64,000 nucleotides of DNA from Mesorhizobium sp. dw_380 (GTDB taxonomy: Bacteria > Pseudomonadota > Alphaproteobacteria > Rhizobiales > Rhizobiaceae), in the NCBI RefSeq assembly GCF_018588885.1, contig NZ_JAFFIW010000006.1, positions 62,001-126,000 of the forward strand, given 5' to 3'. Made by a program: the position numbers and the translations under genes. Shown here piece by piece: positions 17,948-27,288 of this stretch (positions are counted from its first letter, which is position 1; every line of letters begins with the position of its first letter). Under the pieces are notes generated by a model, which ran no database searches, had not been told where the DNA came from, and saw nothing but the letters and a program-made list of their open reading frames with translations.

Positions 17948-17975
17948 AGGCCCGCGCCAGCTCTGACACGGGCCT
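17948..17975. terminator. hairpin between two convergent genes
   Basis: AGGCCCG (17948-17954) pairs with CGGGCCT (17969-17975). It lies between the end of the frameshifted gene and the end of the BA14K gene, so it may stop transcription from either side. T-runs are weak, so the call is tentative. Confidence 0.4.
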
Positions 17976-18004
17976 ATTCGTCAGCTGCTCGTATTCACCC
18001 GCAA

Positions 18005-18475
18005 TCAATATGGTGAACGGCACTGCTGACGCGGACCGTAGTTCGGTTGGAACGTGTTGTCTGAAGCCCGGTAGCTCCTGTAACGGTCATAGCACCACTG
18101 GACATGCGCATTGCCTCGATAGACGCGATTGTTCTCGCTGTTGACGATCGCGCCTGTGATCAGCGCTCCGGTGGCAAAGGCCGCGAGCGGGAACCAGTAG
18201 TCACCATGACGGCGATAGCCGGGGCGATAGTCGCGATAGCCGCGATGGCCGTTCCAATACATGTCGCCATTGCGGGCGAAACTGCGGTTGCGCGAGAAAT
18301 TGCGGTCGAAGGAGCGGTTTCTCCTCCACTCCCGGTACTGCACCGTCTGCACGTCCGGCGTTACGGTCTGGGAGAGTGGCACATAGGCCGGTTGGGCGTT
18401 GACTGGCACCACCTCTGCCGCGACAAACGTAGCTGAAAGGGTGGCTGCAAGCAGGCCGGATACGGTTCTGTTCAT
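18005..18475 (-). CDS. BA14K-family small exported protein
   Basis: A 156-residue protein with a signal peptide ([20 protein letters not shown]), an Arg/Asn/Tyr-rich middle ([19 protein letters not shown] and [15 protein letters not shown]), one hydrophobic segment ([17 protein letters not shown]) and the C-terminal BA14K signature [19 protein letters not shown] followed by two spaced cysteine positions. BA14K proteins of Brucella and rhizobia are immunoreactive envelope proteins with lectin-like behaviour. AGGAGAAGA precedes the start. Confidence 0.85.
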   Translation of the reverse strand: MNRTVSGLLAATLSATFVAAEVVPVNAQPAYVPLSQTVTPDVQTVQYREWRRNRSFDRNFSRNRSFARNGDMYWNGHRGYRDYRPGYRRHGDYWFPLAAFATGALITGAIVNSENNRVYRGNAHVQWCYDRYRSYRASDNTFQPNYGPRQQCRSPY

Positions 18476-18639
18476 TAGTCTTCTCCTCGAAAGGTTGGCG
18501 GACGTCCCTGTTGGCGGAAAACGGGCTGCGCTCAGGATTTGTTCCCCAAATCAATCGCCGCTATCAGGCCGAGGTCAGGAGTGGCCCTACGGTGCTGCGG
18601 TCAAAGGCGCAGAACAGGTTCGCGGACCATCTTTTCCGG

Positions 18640-18668
18640 TTGACCGGTCGAAGCACTCTCCCTATGTT
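18640..18668 (+). promoter_or_regulatory. sigma-70-type promoter of tRNA-Lys
   Basis: TTGACC (18640-18645), a 17-bp spacer and TATGTT (18663-18668). Transcription would start about 30 bp before the tRNA. The remainder of the 230-bp gap between the BA14K start and the tRNA shows no gene. Confidence 0.6.
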
Positions 18669-18705
18669 CCGCGCAATTTCGAGGGCGGCCTTTTCGAGCC
18701 CGCGG

Positions 18706-18781
18706 GAGCGCGTAGCTCAGCCGGTAGAGCAACTGACTTTTAATCAGTAGGTCATGGGTTCGAATCCCATCGCGCTCACCA
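18706..18781 (+). tRNA. tRNA-Lys (anticodon TTT)
   Basis: A full cloverleaf: acceptor GAGCGCG/CGCGCTC, T8-A9, D arm with AGCTCAGCCGGTAGAGC, anticodon stem ACTGA/TCAGT with loop CTTTTAA (anticodon TTT at 18739-18741), T arm with GGGTTCGAATCCC, discriminator A and an encoded CCA (18779-18781). A decayed insertion sequence and an accessory-looking region follow it directly. Confidence 0.97.
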
Positions 18782-18820
18782 TTGTCAGATTGTGTACGGC
18801 CCGGAGACATAGGTTACGGT

Positions 18821-19141
18821 TTATACCGGAGACATGGGTAACACTTTTGGCCCGAAAGGGTTTTTGAGTGGTTCGAGCCTGCATGTCTCATCGTCGAACT
18901 ATCCCAAATCATAATCAAAGAAGCTGGTCAGCCAGATATGGTCCTCGACCTGTTTATGCCGGCGATCGCGGCCGGTAGCCTTGCATGACGAGCAGCCAAA
19001 GAGCCCCGTCGAGATCCTAATGCACAGAGCCGTGACGGGGCCCCAAGCCTGTCGATAAGTGATACTGCCATGCGTGTCCTCGAGACCGCAGAGAAAGACC
19101 CGCCCCAGCGGGCCGCCTCGATCACAACTGGTGAATGACAC
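18821..19141 (-). mobile_element. decayed IS481-type transposase, C-terminal remnant
   Basis: Read on the minus strand, this region gives QVEDHIWLTSFFDYDLG, then a stop codon (TAG, 18899-18901), then FDDETCRLEPLKNPFGPK and VLPMSPV before a TAA at 18821-18823. The block IWLxSFxDYDLGYFDDETCRLEPxxNPFGPKVLPMSP is the C terminus of IS481/integrase-core transposases as I know them; the tyrosine after DYDLG has become a stop. The N-terminal side soon loses similarity, so the element is dead. CCGGAGACAT occurs twice near its edge (18801 and 18826). Confidence 0.7.
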
Positions 19142-19257
19142 GCCTCACATTCGCGGGCTCAGGCCCAAGGCTTCCGCGATCACACCATAGGCCAACGCGA
19201 TCACACAGTTCACAATACAAACACAAGCGGTCGATTCCTCAGGGATGTAGCCACTCC

Positions 19258-19294
19258 AAAAGCCCGTCGCAGGTCGCGCCTGTGGCGGGCTTTT
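19258..19294. terminator. intrinsic terminator-like hairpin
   Basis: AAAAGCCCG (19258-19266) pairs with CGGGCTTTT (19286-19294) around a 19-nt loop that itself holds a short GCAGG/CCTGT stem. The A-run and T-run on both sides allow termination in both directions. It lies in the gene-poor interval, with no obvious gene ending into it. Confidence 0.7.
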
Positions 19295-19462
19295 CATTAA
19301 TCCGGACTGTTTTGGGCCCACGGTGCACGGGATTGTTGACCGCCAGCGCCCCTTCTTCACCGCCGGCGTGGTCTCCTCGCTCCGTAATTCCTTGCGACTA
19401 TATTAGAGAAGGCGCATGTTTATCGTAGAACAGTCCCAAAATCTCGGCGACGGAGCCAAACA

Positions 19463-20182
19463 GTGTGCAGCAACTGCGACGGTGAAGGGGTTGGCCGGAG
19501 GGATTTCCTAAAAGTCGGCGCCGCATTCATTGCGTTCGGTCTTGGTGGAGCGTCGTGGCCAGCGGGCGCGGCCGAGGGCGCGGCGACGCCGCTGACCCTC
19601 GATGAATCGCTCGCTGCGCTGAAATCCGGCAATGAACGCTACATCAGCCACCCGGACCTTTGCTCGATCGACCTTGCCGCGCAGCGGAGCGCTGTCGCGG
19701 CACACCAGGCGCCCTGGGCCACGATAATCAGTTGCGCCGACAGTCGCGTTCCCCCGGAGCTGATCTTCGGCGGCCACGGTGTTGGAGAACTGTTTGTCGC
19801 CCGGAATGCCGGCAACCTCGTCGACACCGCGACGCTCGGCACGGTCGAATACGGCGCGGCGGTGCTTGGCTCCCCCTTGATTGTCGTCCTCGCGCACACA
19901 AGTTGCGGCGCCGTCAAGGCAGCGTGCGACGTGGTTGCCAAGAACGCGACCTATCCCGGCGCGATTGGCCCGATGATCGAACCGATCTTGCCTGCGGCGA
20001 TCGCAGTGCGCAGCGAGGCGGGCGATTTCGTCGACAACACCGCCAAGGAGAGCGCGCGGAGGACGGCGAGGCGGCTCACCGCTTCGAGCAAGCTCTTGGC
20101 CGGTCTCACCAAGGCGGGAAAGCTGAAGATCGTCGCGGCGATCTACGATCTCCAGACGGGTGCGGTGACCTACATCGAATAA
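19463..20182 (+). CDS. beta-class carbonic anhydrase with Tat-type leader
   Basis: A 239-residue zinc enzyme that interconverts CO2 and bicarbonate. The metal ligands are in CADSRVPPE (Cys, Asp-Arg dyad) and AHTSCGAVKA (His and Cys). The N terminus has a twin-arginine leader: GRRDFLKVGAAF followed by a hydrophobic stretch and AGAAEGA, which predicts export of the folded enzyme to the periplasm. The start is GTG 19463, with CGGAG before it. It lies in the accessory region after tRNA-Lys, has no close partner gene, and could serve CO2 supply or pH control (inference). Confidence 0.9.
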   Translation: MCSNCDGEGVGRRDFLKVGAAFIAFGLGGASWPAGAAEGAATPLTLDESLAALKSGNERYISHPDLCSIDLAAQRSAVAAHQAPWATIISCADSRVPPELIFGGHGVGELFVARNAGNLVDTATLGTVEYGAAVLGSPLIVVLAHTSCGAVKAACDVVAKNATYPGAIGPMIEPILPAAIAVRSEAGDFVDNTAKESARRTARRLTASSKLLAGLTKAGKLKIVAAIYDLQTGAVTYIE

Positions 20183-20308
20183 GAGAGCGTCGTGCGCGTG
20201 CTTTGCAGGTCGGAGCGCATTCGAGCCCCCGTTGGCGTATTTTAGCATCTGCTTGAATTTCTCCCGAAGCAGGATCATGATGCGATGGCTTTGTAGGGGT
20301 ACAGCGTC

Positions 20309-20467
20309 ATGGAATTCGCAAGCTGCTATGACCAAAGCGCGAGCGTTTTTGCATCAACGATGTTTCTGAACATCACGGCGTTTTTCATAATTCTGGCTGC
20401 GTTTGCCGTTGCACGGCTGGTTGCAATATCCGGCGAAGGTTCCGTCAACCGCCTTCAGACCGCGTAA
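20309..20467 (+). CDS. small single-span membrane protein, unknown
   Basis: A 52-codon frame from ATG 20309 to TAA 20467. It encodes a polar N terminus (MEFASCYDQSASVFAST), one strongly hydrophobic helix (MFLNITAFFIILAAFAVARL) and a short polar tail. AGGGG lies about 9 nt before the start. I do not recognise a family. The hydrophobic pattern and spacing support a real gene, but it could be chance. Confidence 0.4.
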   Translation: MEFASCYDQSASVFASTMFLNITAFFIILAAFAVARLVAISGEGSVNRLQTA

Positions 20468-20479
20468 AGCCCTGGGCAT

Positions 20480-20668
20480 ATGGCCGGAAAGAAGGTGATC
20501 GCACTCAAGGACTGGACTTGCGGTATGAGCGACGAACTCGGCCGTGTAGTCCTGACGATCAACTCCACCGAGGGTGAGGCGATCTTCGTTCTGATGACAA
20601 TTTTCCAGACGGCAAGATTGGCCCAGGAACTGCGAACACCGAAACTCGCTCCCTTATCCCGTCCATGA
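20480..20668 (+). CDS. short hypothetical protein
   Basis: A 62-residue frame. The middle, MSDELGRVVLTINSTEGEAIFVLMT, looks like a compact beta-rich protein; the tail is less protein-like. No clear Shine-Dalgarno sequence precedes ATG 20480 or the inner ATG 20525. It follows the small membrane protein by 12 bp. No function can be given. Confidence 0.4.
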   Translation: MAGKKVIALKDWTCGMSDELGRVVLTINSTEGEAIFVLMTIFQTARLAQELRTPKLAPLSRP

Positions 20669-20696
20669 ACTGCGACGCCCGACGCGCAGCGATCGC

Positions 20697-21179
20697 TTAG
20701 CCGCTGTGCGACAAATGCACGTCCAGAACGGCGGCCTTCTTGGCAATCAAGCCTTCCAGATCCGCGTCCGACCGTTTGGTGCCGGTCCGTTCGCGCAGCA
20801 GCGAGATCACTGCTTTCATCGAGAGCTGGGCAGTCTGACCGCTCAGAATGGCATCGACCGCGCCGGCAACATCCGGGGTTTCCGTTGGTCCTCGCATGGT
20901 CGGTTCCTTTCTGTTCAGCTCGGCCTCGGTCCCGGTCGATCCTCTGACGCCGCGATCGAAGAAGACGGCCAGGCCGTTCTTCACGGCGAGGGCGGCGACC
21001 ATATCGTCGAGTTCGCGGTCCGAGAGCGCCGGATCCGAAGGAGTGGGTTTCAAGGTTCTGCGGATCACTCGAGCAGCCTGGTCCGTCGACACAAAGCCAA
21101 AACGCTGTTTTCTGGCCTCGACATATTGTTCGATGATCATGCTCAGACGTCGGGCTGCGATGTCCTCCGGTTCCTGCAT
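20697..21179 (-). CDS. hypothetical protein, 160 residues
   Basis: A soluble, mostly helical protein with no signal peptide. The N-terminal half (EDIAARRLSMIIEQYVEARKQ, then TDQAARVIRRTL and LSDRELDDMVAALAV) reads like a helix-turn-helix-sized bundle, and the C-terminal half (AVISLLRERTGTKRSDADLEGLIAKKA) looks like a repeat of the same pattern. AAGGAG placed 6 nt before ATG 21179 supports that start over the ATG 21 bases upstream. I do not recognise the family. It is divergent from the glycosyltransferase gene. Confidence 0.6.
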   Translation of the reverse strand: MQEPEDIAARRLSMIIEQYVEARKQRFGFVSTDQAARVIRRTLKPTPSDPALSDRELDDMVAALAVKNGLAVFFDRGVRGSTGTEAELNRKEPTMRGPTETPDVAGAVDAILSGQTAQLSMKAVISLLRERTGTKRSDADLEGLIAKKAAVLDVHLSHSG

Positions 21180-21358
21180 CTTGGTCTCCTTGGCTGCCAT
21201 GAGCGCAATTTCGGCAGCACCAGCAGGAAAATAGGGCGGGTTGATCGTACCAACAGGGGAACGGATCGATCATTCGACACATCTTCCAATGATGCAGGAA
21301 CGATCCTGGCGCTCAAGCATTTCGCTCTATGACCAGCTCATTGAGGGAAGGCCGGGCC

Positions 21359-22420
21359 ATGAAGATTGCCCATGTCGCACCACTTTACGAATCCGTGCCG
21401 CCGAGACTCTATGGCGGTACCGAACGCATCATCTCCTACCTGACCGAAGCGCTCGTCGACCTTGGCCACGACGTGACATTGTTCGCCAGCGGCGACACGA
21501 AAACCTCGGCCAAGCTCGTGCCGTGCCGCGAACGGGCGCTCCGTCTCGACCCGCGTCCGCTGAAGTCCGAGATCGCGGCGCATCTGTCGATGCTCGACGA
21601 GGTGCGGAAACGGGCCGACGATTTCGACGTCATTCATTTCCATCTCAGCCATTTCCTGCATTTCCCGTTTTTCCGTGATATGCCGCAACGCACGGTGACG
21701 ACACCGCATGGCAGGCTGGATTACGCGGATCTGGCGGAAGCCTACGATCGGTTCCCGCGGTTTCCGATGATTTCCATATCCCGCAGCCAGCGGGCACGGT
21801 TCGCATCGGCGAACTGGCTGGCAACGATCCACCACGGGCTGCCAATCCAACTCTACGAACCCGATTTCGAGGCGGGATCGGATGGTTCCTATCTTGCCTT
21901 CCTCGGCAGGATGTCGCGCGACAAGCGGCCGGACCGGGCGATCGAGATTGCCCGCCGCACCGGGCTGAAACTCAAGCTCGCGGCCAAGATCGGTGATGGC
22001 GATCGCGCCTATTTCGAGGAGGTCGTCCAACCGATGATCGATGGCGACCGGGTCGAATATGTCGGCGAGATCAGCGAAGATCAGAAGAGCCGGTTTCTTG
22101 GCAACGCGGCGGCCTTGCTGTTTCCCATCGACTGGCCGGAGCCCTTCGGCCTTGCCGTGATCGAGGCCATGGCCTGCGGAACCCCGGTCATGGCCTGGAG
22201 TTGCGGCGCCATGCCCGAGATCATCGATTATGGCGTGACCGGCTTCGTCGTCGAGACGATTGAAGATGCCGTCGCGACGATGCCGGCGCTTCTCCAACTC
22301 GACAGGCGACGAATAAGGGCAGTCTTCGAAAGGCGCTTTTCAGCCGATAGAATGGCCAGGGATTATGTCGCGGCCTATTCCCGACTGACCAGCAACCATG
22401 AGGAAATCAAAGCCTCGTAG
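21359..22420 (+). CDS. GT4-family glycosyltransferase
   Basis: A 353-residue GT-B glycosyltransferase. The N-terminal acceptor domain begins MKIAHVAPLYESVPPRLYGGTER, with the glycine-rich loop typical of GT4. The C-terminal donor domain carries FLGRMSRDKRPDRAIEIARR and the E-x7-E motif in WPEPFGLAVIEAMACGTPV. Donor and acceptor are unknown. It heads a four-gene run with a debranching-type glucosidase and the two trehalose enzymes, suggesting a storage- or osmolyte-sugar pathway. The start at 21359 follows GAGGGAAGG. Confidence 0.88.
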   Translation: MKIAHVAPLYESVPPRLYGGTERIISYLTEALVDLGHDVTLFASGDTKTSAKLVPCRERALRLDPRPLKSEIAAHLSMLDEVRKRADDFDVIHFHLSHFLHFPFFRDMPQRTVTTPHGRLDYADLAEAYDRFPRFPMISISRSQRARFASANWLATIHHGLPIQLYEPDFEAGSDGSYLAFLGRMSRDKRPDRAIEIARRTGLKLKLAAKIGDGDRAYFEEVVQPMIDGDRVEYVGEISEDQKSRFLGNAAALLFPIDWPEPFGLAVIEAMACGTPVMAWSCGAMPEIIDYGVTGFVVETIEDAVATMPALLQLDRRRIRAVFERRFSADRMARDYVAAYSRLTSNHEEIKAS

Positions 22421-22453
22421 CGCCGTTCGAAAAACCATGCACGGGACAATCTC

Positions 22454-24622
22454 TTGACCATTACCCAACTCGACGAGCGCAAGCTCGATCCTGCAATAGC
22501 ACTGGCTTCTCTTGACGAAACCGCCCCCCGAGAGCCGCACAGGCTGTTCGCGCTCAAGTATGGCGACTGCTTCGCCGTCTCTGACGCCTATGGCGACATA
22601 CGCGGCGTCGGTGACGGGTTCTTCCGCGACGACACGCGTGTGCTTTCTGAATTCCGGCTGAGCATCGGCGGGCGGTCAACGTCGTTGCTCGGCGCGTCGC
22701 TCAGCCAGGACAACGTGCTGTTCACCACCAATCTAACCAACCTGCCAATCGAGAGCGTCGGCGGCCGGCCTATTCCACAAGGCGCGATCCACATCGAGCG
22801 CGTCAGGCTGATCTGGCAGGACCGGCTTTACGAACGCCTGACGCTTTCCAACTACAGCCAGGAACATTCGACCCTACGGCTTTCGCTGCGCTTCGCCGCG
22901 GATTTCCGCGACATGTTTGAAGTTCGCGGCTCGACGCGGCCAAAACGCGGCACCGCGCACACGGCCGAGGTCGGCAAGACCACGGTGATGCTGCGCTACG
23001 AGGGCCTGGACAAGGTGGAGCGCACGTCCGCGATATCGTTTTCACAAGTGCCGGACGAATTGACCTCGGAGCGGGCGGACTTCTTCATCGCCGTCACCAA
23101 GCGCAGCCGCAAGACGCTTTATGTCGAGATCGGCACCGAGATCGCGGATGCTCCCGAGCGCGAGCGATTTCGCGCCGCCGCTGCCCGTGCACGCTTCGGC
23201 ATGCGGGCCAAGCGTCGCCATGGTGCAACGCTGCACAGCTCGGGCAGGGTGTTCAACGACTGGATCGAGCGGGCACGCGCCGACGTGGCGCTGCTGACCA
23301 CGGAACTGGCGACAGGTCCTTATCCCTATGCCGGCATCCCATGGTTCTCGACGGCCTTCGGCAGGGACGGAGTGATCTCGGCTCTGCAAATGCTTTGGCT
23401 CAATCCCGGCCTGGCGCGGGGCGTGCTCGCCTTCCTGGCGCAGCACCAGGCAACCGAAACCTCGCCCTTCAGCGACTCGCAACCCGGCAAGATCATGCAT
23501 GAGACGCGCAAAGGTGAGATGACGGCGCTCAGCGAACTGCCGTTCGGCCGTTACTATGGCGGTGTCGACACCACACCGCTCTATGTCCATCTCGCCTGCG
23601 CCTATGCCGACCGCACCGGCGACATGGAGTTTATCGATGGCCTGTGGCCGTCACTGTGTGCCGCTGCCGAATGGATCGAAGCGGCAAGCCAGCCGACCGG
23701 GTTCGTCACCTATAGTCGTGCGGCGGATTCGGGCCTTGTCAACCAGGGATGGAAAGACAGTTTCGATTCCGTTTTTCACGCCGACGGCCGCATTCCGAAA
23801 GGGCCGATCGCACTGGTCGAGGTGCAGGGCTACGTCTTTGCAGCGTTTCAGGGGTTGGCGAAACTGGCAAGACTGCGCGGCGAAACCGAAAAGGCCGAAG
23901 CCTGGGATATGCGTGCCGATGAAATCCGCCAACGGGTCGAAAGCCATTTCTGGATCGAAGAGCTCGGTTACTATGCGCTCGCCCTGGACGGCGATGGCGA
24001 GCCTTGCAAGGTGAGTACCTCCAACGCCGGCCATCTGCTTTATGTCGGCCTGCCCAACCCGGATCGTGCGCGCATCGTCGCCGACAAGTTGCTGTCGGCC
24101 TCATTCCACTCCGGCTGGGGCCTGCGAACGCTGGCGGACGACGCCATCTTCTTCAATCCGATGTCGTATCACAATGGCTCCATCTGGCCGCACGACACCG
24201 CGATATGTGCGGCCGGACTGGCGCGATACGGCATCCGGGACAATGTGGTGCGGCTGATGAGCGGAACGTTCGAGTCTGCGGTCCATTTCAACATGCGCCT
24301 GCCCGAACTTTTCTGCGGCTTCACCCGCGCACCTGGCGAGGCTCCCATCGCCTATCCGGTTGCCTGCCTGCCGCAGGCCTGGTCGGCCGGCTCCGCCTTC
24401 ATGCTCATGCAAGCGTGCCTGGGCCTTCAGATCGACGGCTGGACCGGCGAAATCCAGGTGACGAGACCGCGTCTGCCGATCGGCATCGATAATCTGGTGG
24501 TTCGCCATCTGGCGGTGGCGGGTACTGCCGTCGACCTGACATTTCAACGGGTCGGAGATCGCGTCGGCGCCTTTCTGGCCGACCGCCATGAAGGGCTGGT
24601 GCCGCTCGTGGTCAGGAGCTGA
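22454..24622 (+). CDS. amylo-alpha-1,6-glucosidase (glycogen debranching type)
   Basis: A 722-residue protein. The N-terminal third is the beta-rich glycogen-debranching N-terminal domain (LFALKYGDCFAVSDAYGDIRG, then GDGFFRDDTRVLSEF). The rest is an (alpha/alpha)6 barrel of the GH63/GH133-like type with YAGIPWFSTAFGRDG, the FGRYYGGVDTTPLYV block and NQGWKDSFDSVFHADG, whose acidic residues are likely catalytic. It would hydrolyse alpha-1,6 branches or related glucosides. Start TTG 22454 is 34 bp after the glycosyltransferase gene; the ribosome site is weak. Confidence 0.9.
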   Translation: MTITQLDERKLDPAIALASLDETAPREPHRLFALKYGDCFAVSDAYGDIRGVGDGFFRDDTRVLSEFRLSIGGRSTSLLGASLSQDNVLFTTNLTNLPIESVGGRPIPQGAIHIERVRLIWQDRLYERLTLSNYSQEHSTLRLSLRFAADFRDMFEVRGSTRPKRGTAHTAEVGKTTVMLRYEGLDKVERTSAISFSQVPDELTSERADFFIAVTKRSRKTLYVEIGTEIADAPERERFRAAAARARFGMRAKRRHGATLHSSGRVFNDWIERARADVALLTTELATGPYPYAGIPWFSTAFGRDGVISALQMLWLNPGLARGVLAFLAQHQATETSPFSDSQPGKIMHETRKGEMTALSELPFGRYYGGVDTTPLYVHLACAYADRTGDMEFIDGLWPSLCAAAEWIEAASQPTGFVTYSRAADSGLVNQGWKDSFDSVFHADGRIPKGPIALVEVQGYVFAAFQGLAKLARLRGETEKAEAWDMRADEIRQRVESHFWIEELGYYALALDGDGEPCKVSTSNAGHLLYVGLPNPDRARIVADKLLSASFHSGWGLRTLADDAIFFNPMSYHNGSIWPHDTAICAAGLARYGIRDNVVRLMSGTFESAVHFNMRLPELFCGFTRAPGEAPIAYPVACLPQAWSAGSAFMLMQACLGLQIDGWTGEIQVTRPRLPIGIDNLVVRHLAVAGTAVDLTFQRVGDRVGAFLADRHEGLVPLVVRS

Positions 24623-24723
24623 AAAATCGGAACCATCGCGCGTGGCAGGCGTTTGACCATCACGCATGGGTGCCCGGGCGGCCGACCCGCCGCAAATCTC
24701 ATTGAAAGGTAAGTCGATTTCAA

Positions 24724-26490
24724 ATGCCTGACAACAGTTCGTACCTGGTCGTTCCTTCGTCCGTATTGTGGCTCCTTGGTCTTGCAGTTGTCAGCATCTC
24801 GATCATCATCATTGCAACGTTGGTTCTGCGAGCACGCCGGGCGAGGAGTGCTACCGTGGCAGCTGAACCCGCTGGCGGCCCACTGCCGGAATTCGAGAAG
24901 AATGGGCAGTCCGCTGCAGCTTCCCTTGTCCAATGGTCGCCGGATACGCTGCGTCACATATTGGCAAAGGAACTTCCCGACGCCCAGGTGATCGTGGTTT
25001 CAAATCGCGAGCCGTATATCCACAACCGCAAGGGGGACGACATCCAACTGGTCGTACCGGCCAGCGGGCTCGTCTCCGCTCTCGAACCGATCACCCGCGC
25101 CTGTGCGGGCACGTGGATCGCCTATGGAGGCGGTTCGGCTGATGCGCTGGTGGTCGACGAAAATGACCGGATAGAGGTGCCGCCTGGAAATCCTTCCTAC
25201 ACGTTGCGTCGCGTCTGGCTCAGCGAGGAAGAACAGCAAGGCTATTATCTCGGCTTCGCCAATGAGGGCCTCTGGCCGCTGTGCCACATTGCCTTCACCC
25301 GACCGATATTCCGCGCCTCCGACTGGGAAACCTACGAAGCGGTCAACCGTAAATTCGCCGACACCGTCGTGGCGGAAGCCCGCAATGAGCGGCCGATCGT
25401 GCTCGTACAGGACTACCATTTCGCATTGCTGCCGCGGATGATCCGCGAGCGCCTTCCGGAAGCGATCATCATCACCTTTTGGCATATCCCATGGCCGAAT
25501 TCGGAGGTGTTCAGCATCTGCCCGTGGCGCGAGAAGATTCTCGAGGGCCTGCTCGGCAGTTCGATTGTCGGTTTCCACACCCAGTTTCATTGCAACAACT
25601 TCATCGAGAGCGTCGACCGTTTCCTGGAGAGCAGGATCGAGCGCGAGGATTCGGCCATCTCCTACGGCGGTGAGATCAGCCTGGTTCACGCCTATCCGAT
25701 TTCAATTGAATGGCCGCCGGCCCAGTTGGGCAAGCTGCCTGACGTGGCGCAATGCCGCCGGCGTATTCGCGAAAGATTCGGCCTGGCCGAGAATGTCAGA
25801 CTGTGCGTGGGCGTTGAACGTCTCGACTACACCAAGGGCATCCTGGATCGCTTCAACGCACTCGACGAGCTGCTGAAGCTTCATCCGGAATGGGTCGGCA
25901 AGGTGGCGTTGCTGCAGATCGCCGCGCCCAGCCGCGGCACCTTGCCCGCCTATCAGCAATTGTACGAGGAGTGCCTGCGGCAGGCCGACGATCTCAACCA
26001 GCGCTATGGTCGCGAGGGCTACTCGCCCGTGCTGATGGTGACGGAACATCACGCGCAGGAGCAGGTCTACGAGATCTACCGCGCCGCCGACGTCTGCATG
26101 GTCACAAGCCTGCATGACGGCATGAACCTGGTGGCCAAGGAGTTTGTCGCGGCGCGCGACGACGAACAGGGCGTCCTGCTGCTAAGCATGTTTGCCGGCG
26201 CTTCCAAGGAGCTGCTCGAGGCGCTGATCGTCAACCCCTATGACGCGGCGACGATGGGCGACGCCTTGCTGCAGGCCCTGACCATGTCGCAGGAGGAGCA
26301 GCGCCAACGCATGCAGCACATGCGCGAGATCGTGCGCGACAATAATGTCTATCGATGGGCAGGCAGCATGCTTCTCGACGCCGCGCGGCTTCGCAAGCGT
26401 GTTGCGGTCGATCGTGCCGTCGGCGCGGCTCCCACGGCTCCCGGCAACGTGATATCGCTGCTCGACCGCAAACGCGTGGCGGCGCTGTGA
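24724..26490 (+). CDS. otsA: trehalose-6-phosphate synthase with N-terminal membrane anchor
   Basis: A 588-residue GT20 enzyme that joins glucose from UDP-glucose to glucose-6-phosphate. Motifs are [58 protein letters not shown] and [14 protein letters not shown]. Unlike soluble E. coli OtsA (about 470 residues), it has about 100 extra N-terminal residues with a transmembrane helix (about 14-37) followed by an ARRARS basic stretch, placing the enzyme on the cytoplasmic face of the membrane. Its core is a divergent OtsA, so a related glucosyl-acceptor specificity is possible. Confidence 0.88.
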   Translation: MPDNSSYLVVPSSVLWLLGLAVVSISIIIIATLVLRARRARSATVAAEPAGGPLPEFEKNGQSAAASLVQWSPDTLRHILAKELPDAQVIVVSNREPYIHNRKGDDIQLVVPASGLVSALEPITRACAGTWIAYGGGSADALVVDENDRIEVPPGNPSYTLRRVWLSEEEQQGYYLGFANEGLWPLCHIAFTRPIFRASDWETYEAVNRKFADTVVAEARNERPIVLVQDYHFALLPRMIRERLPEAIIITFWHIPWPNSEVFSICPWREKILEGLLGSSIVGFHTQFHCNNFIESVDRFLESRIEREDSAISYGGEISLVHAYPISIEWPPAQLGKLPDVAQCRRRIRERFGLAENVRLCVGVERLDYTKGILDRFNALDELLKLHPEWVGKVALLQIAAPSRGTLPAYQQLYEECLRQADDLNQRYGREGYSPVLMVTEHHAQEQVYEIYRAADVCMVTSLHDGMNLVAKEFVAARDDEQGVLLLSMFAGASKELLEALIVNPYDAATMGDALLQALTMSQEEQRQRMQHMREIVRDNNVYRWAGSMLLDAARLRKRVAVDRAVGAAPTAPGNVISLLDRKRVAAL

Positions 26491-27272
26491 TGTCGATGTC
26501 GCCAAACCAACCGGCGCCGGCTGTCCCGCAGGGGCCATGGGCCTTGTTCCTGGACATTGATGGCACGCTTCTCGAACATGCCGCGCATCCCGATGCGGTG
26601 GTCGTCGGCGGTGAGCTGCGGAGCCTGCTGACAAGGCTCGAAGCGCAATTGGACGGAGCGTTGGCATTCATCACGGGGCGGTCGATCGCCGCCGTCGACC
26701 ATCTCTTCCAGCCCCTTAGATTGCGCGCCGCCGGCCTTTATGGCCTCGAACACAGACTGGTCCGTAACGGCCCGGTCGAAGCGGCCGGCGAGCCGGCCGA
26801 CATTGCAGCGCTTGCCCAGGAAATCGAGGCTGAATTGGCCAACGCCGATGTCTATATCGAGCGCAAGGGGCCTATCCTGGCCATTCATACGCGCGCGGCG
26901 CCACAATTGTTGGAACGCGCGACACGATTGGTCGAACAGGCGCTGGCCAGACTGCCCGCGGGCTATCGGGTACTTGCCGGCAATGCCGGCGTCGAACTGA
27001 TGCCGCTGGAGGCGGCGAAGGGAGCGGCTATCCGGCGTTTCATGCAAGGAGCGGCTTTTGCGGGCCGCAGGCCAGTATTCCTTGGAGATGATACTTCGGA
27101 TGAAAACGGCTTTGATGCCATCAATGAAATGAATGGCATATCGGTGCGCATCAGACCGCGCGGAGCGACCGCCGCGCGTCATGCGCTTGCCAGTGTCGAC
27201 GAAGCCTTGGCATGGCTTGACATGGTGAGCCAGCGCAATGCGGAAAGATCGACCAGTCTGATCGCCCCATGA
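26490..27272 (+). CDS. otsB: trehalose-6-phosphate phosphatase
   Basis: A 260-residue HAD-superfamily phosphatase that removes the phosphate from trehalose-6-phosphate. The nucleophile motif is LFLDIDGTLLEHAAHPD, motif II is FITGRS and the acidic motif near the end is VFLGDDTSDENGFDAIN. The cap domain includes GLYGLEHRLVR. Its ATG overlaps the otsA stop by one base (TGATG), a sign of translational coupling. Confidence 0.93.
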   Translation: MSMSPNQPAPAVPQGPWALFLDIDGTLLEHAAHPDAVVVGGELRSLLTRLEAQLDGALAFITGRSIAAVDHLFQPLRLRAAGLYGLEHRLVRNGPVEAAGEPADIAALAQEIEAELANADVYIERKGPILAIHTRAAPQLLERATRLVEQALARLPAGYRVLAGNAGVELMPLEAAKGAAIRRFMQGAAFAGRRPVFLGDDTSDENGFDAINEMNGISVRIRPRGATAARHALASVDEALAWLDMVSQRNAERSTSLIAP

Positions 27273-27288
27273 ATCGGAGGAATCGGCA

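Larger units (their letters stand above)
18782..19462. other. gene-poor interval between tRNA-Lys and carbonic anhydrase
   Basis: About 680 bp without an intact gene. It holds the transposase remnant on the minus strand up to about 19141 and the hairpin at 19258-19294. The rest has only short open frames with no recognisable similarity or ribosome-binding site. I see no copy of the tRNA 3' end that would mark an integration site. Confidence 0.6.

Noticed and set aside
19145..19360. A minus-strand frame with a hydrophobic end in the gene-poor interval
   Set aside because: It runs through the terminator hairpin, lacks a ribosome site and shows no family pattern.
20240..20295. A third copy of the GCATGATCC palindrome (AGCATCTGC ... 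GGATCATGATGC)
   Set aside because: Only one arm resembles the family and the centre does not match; too weak to call.
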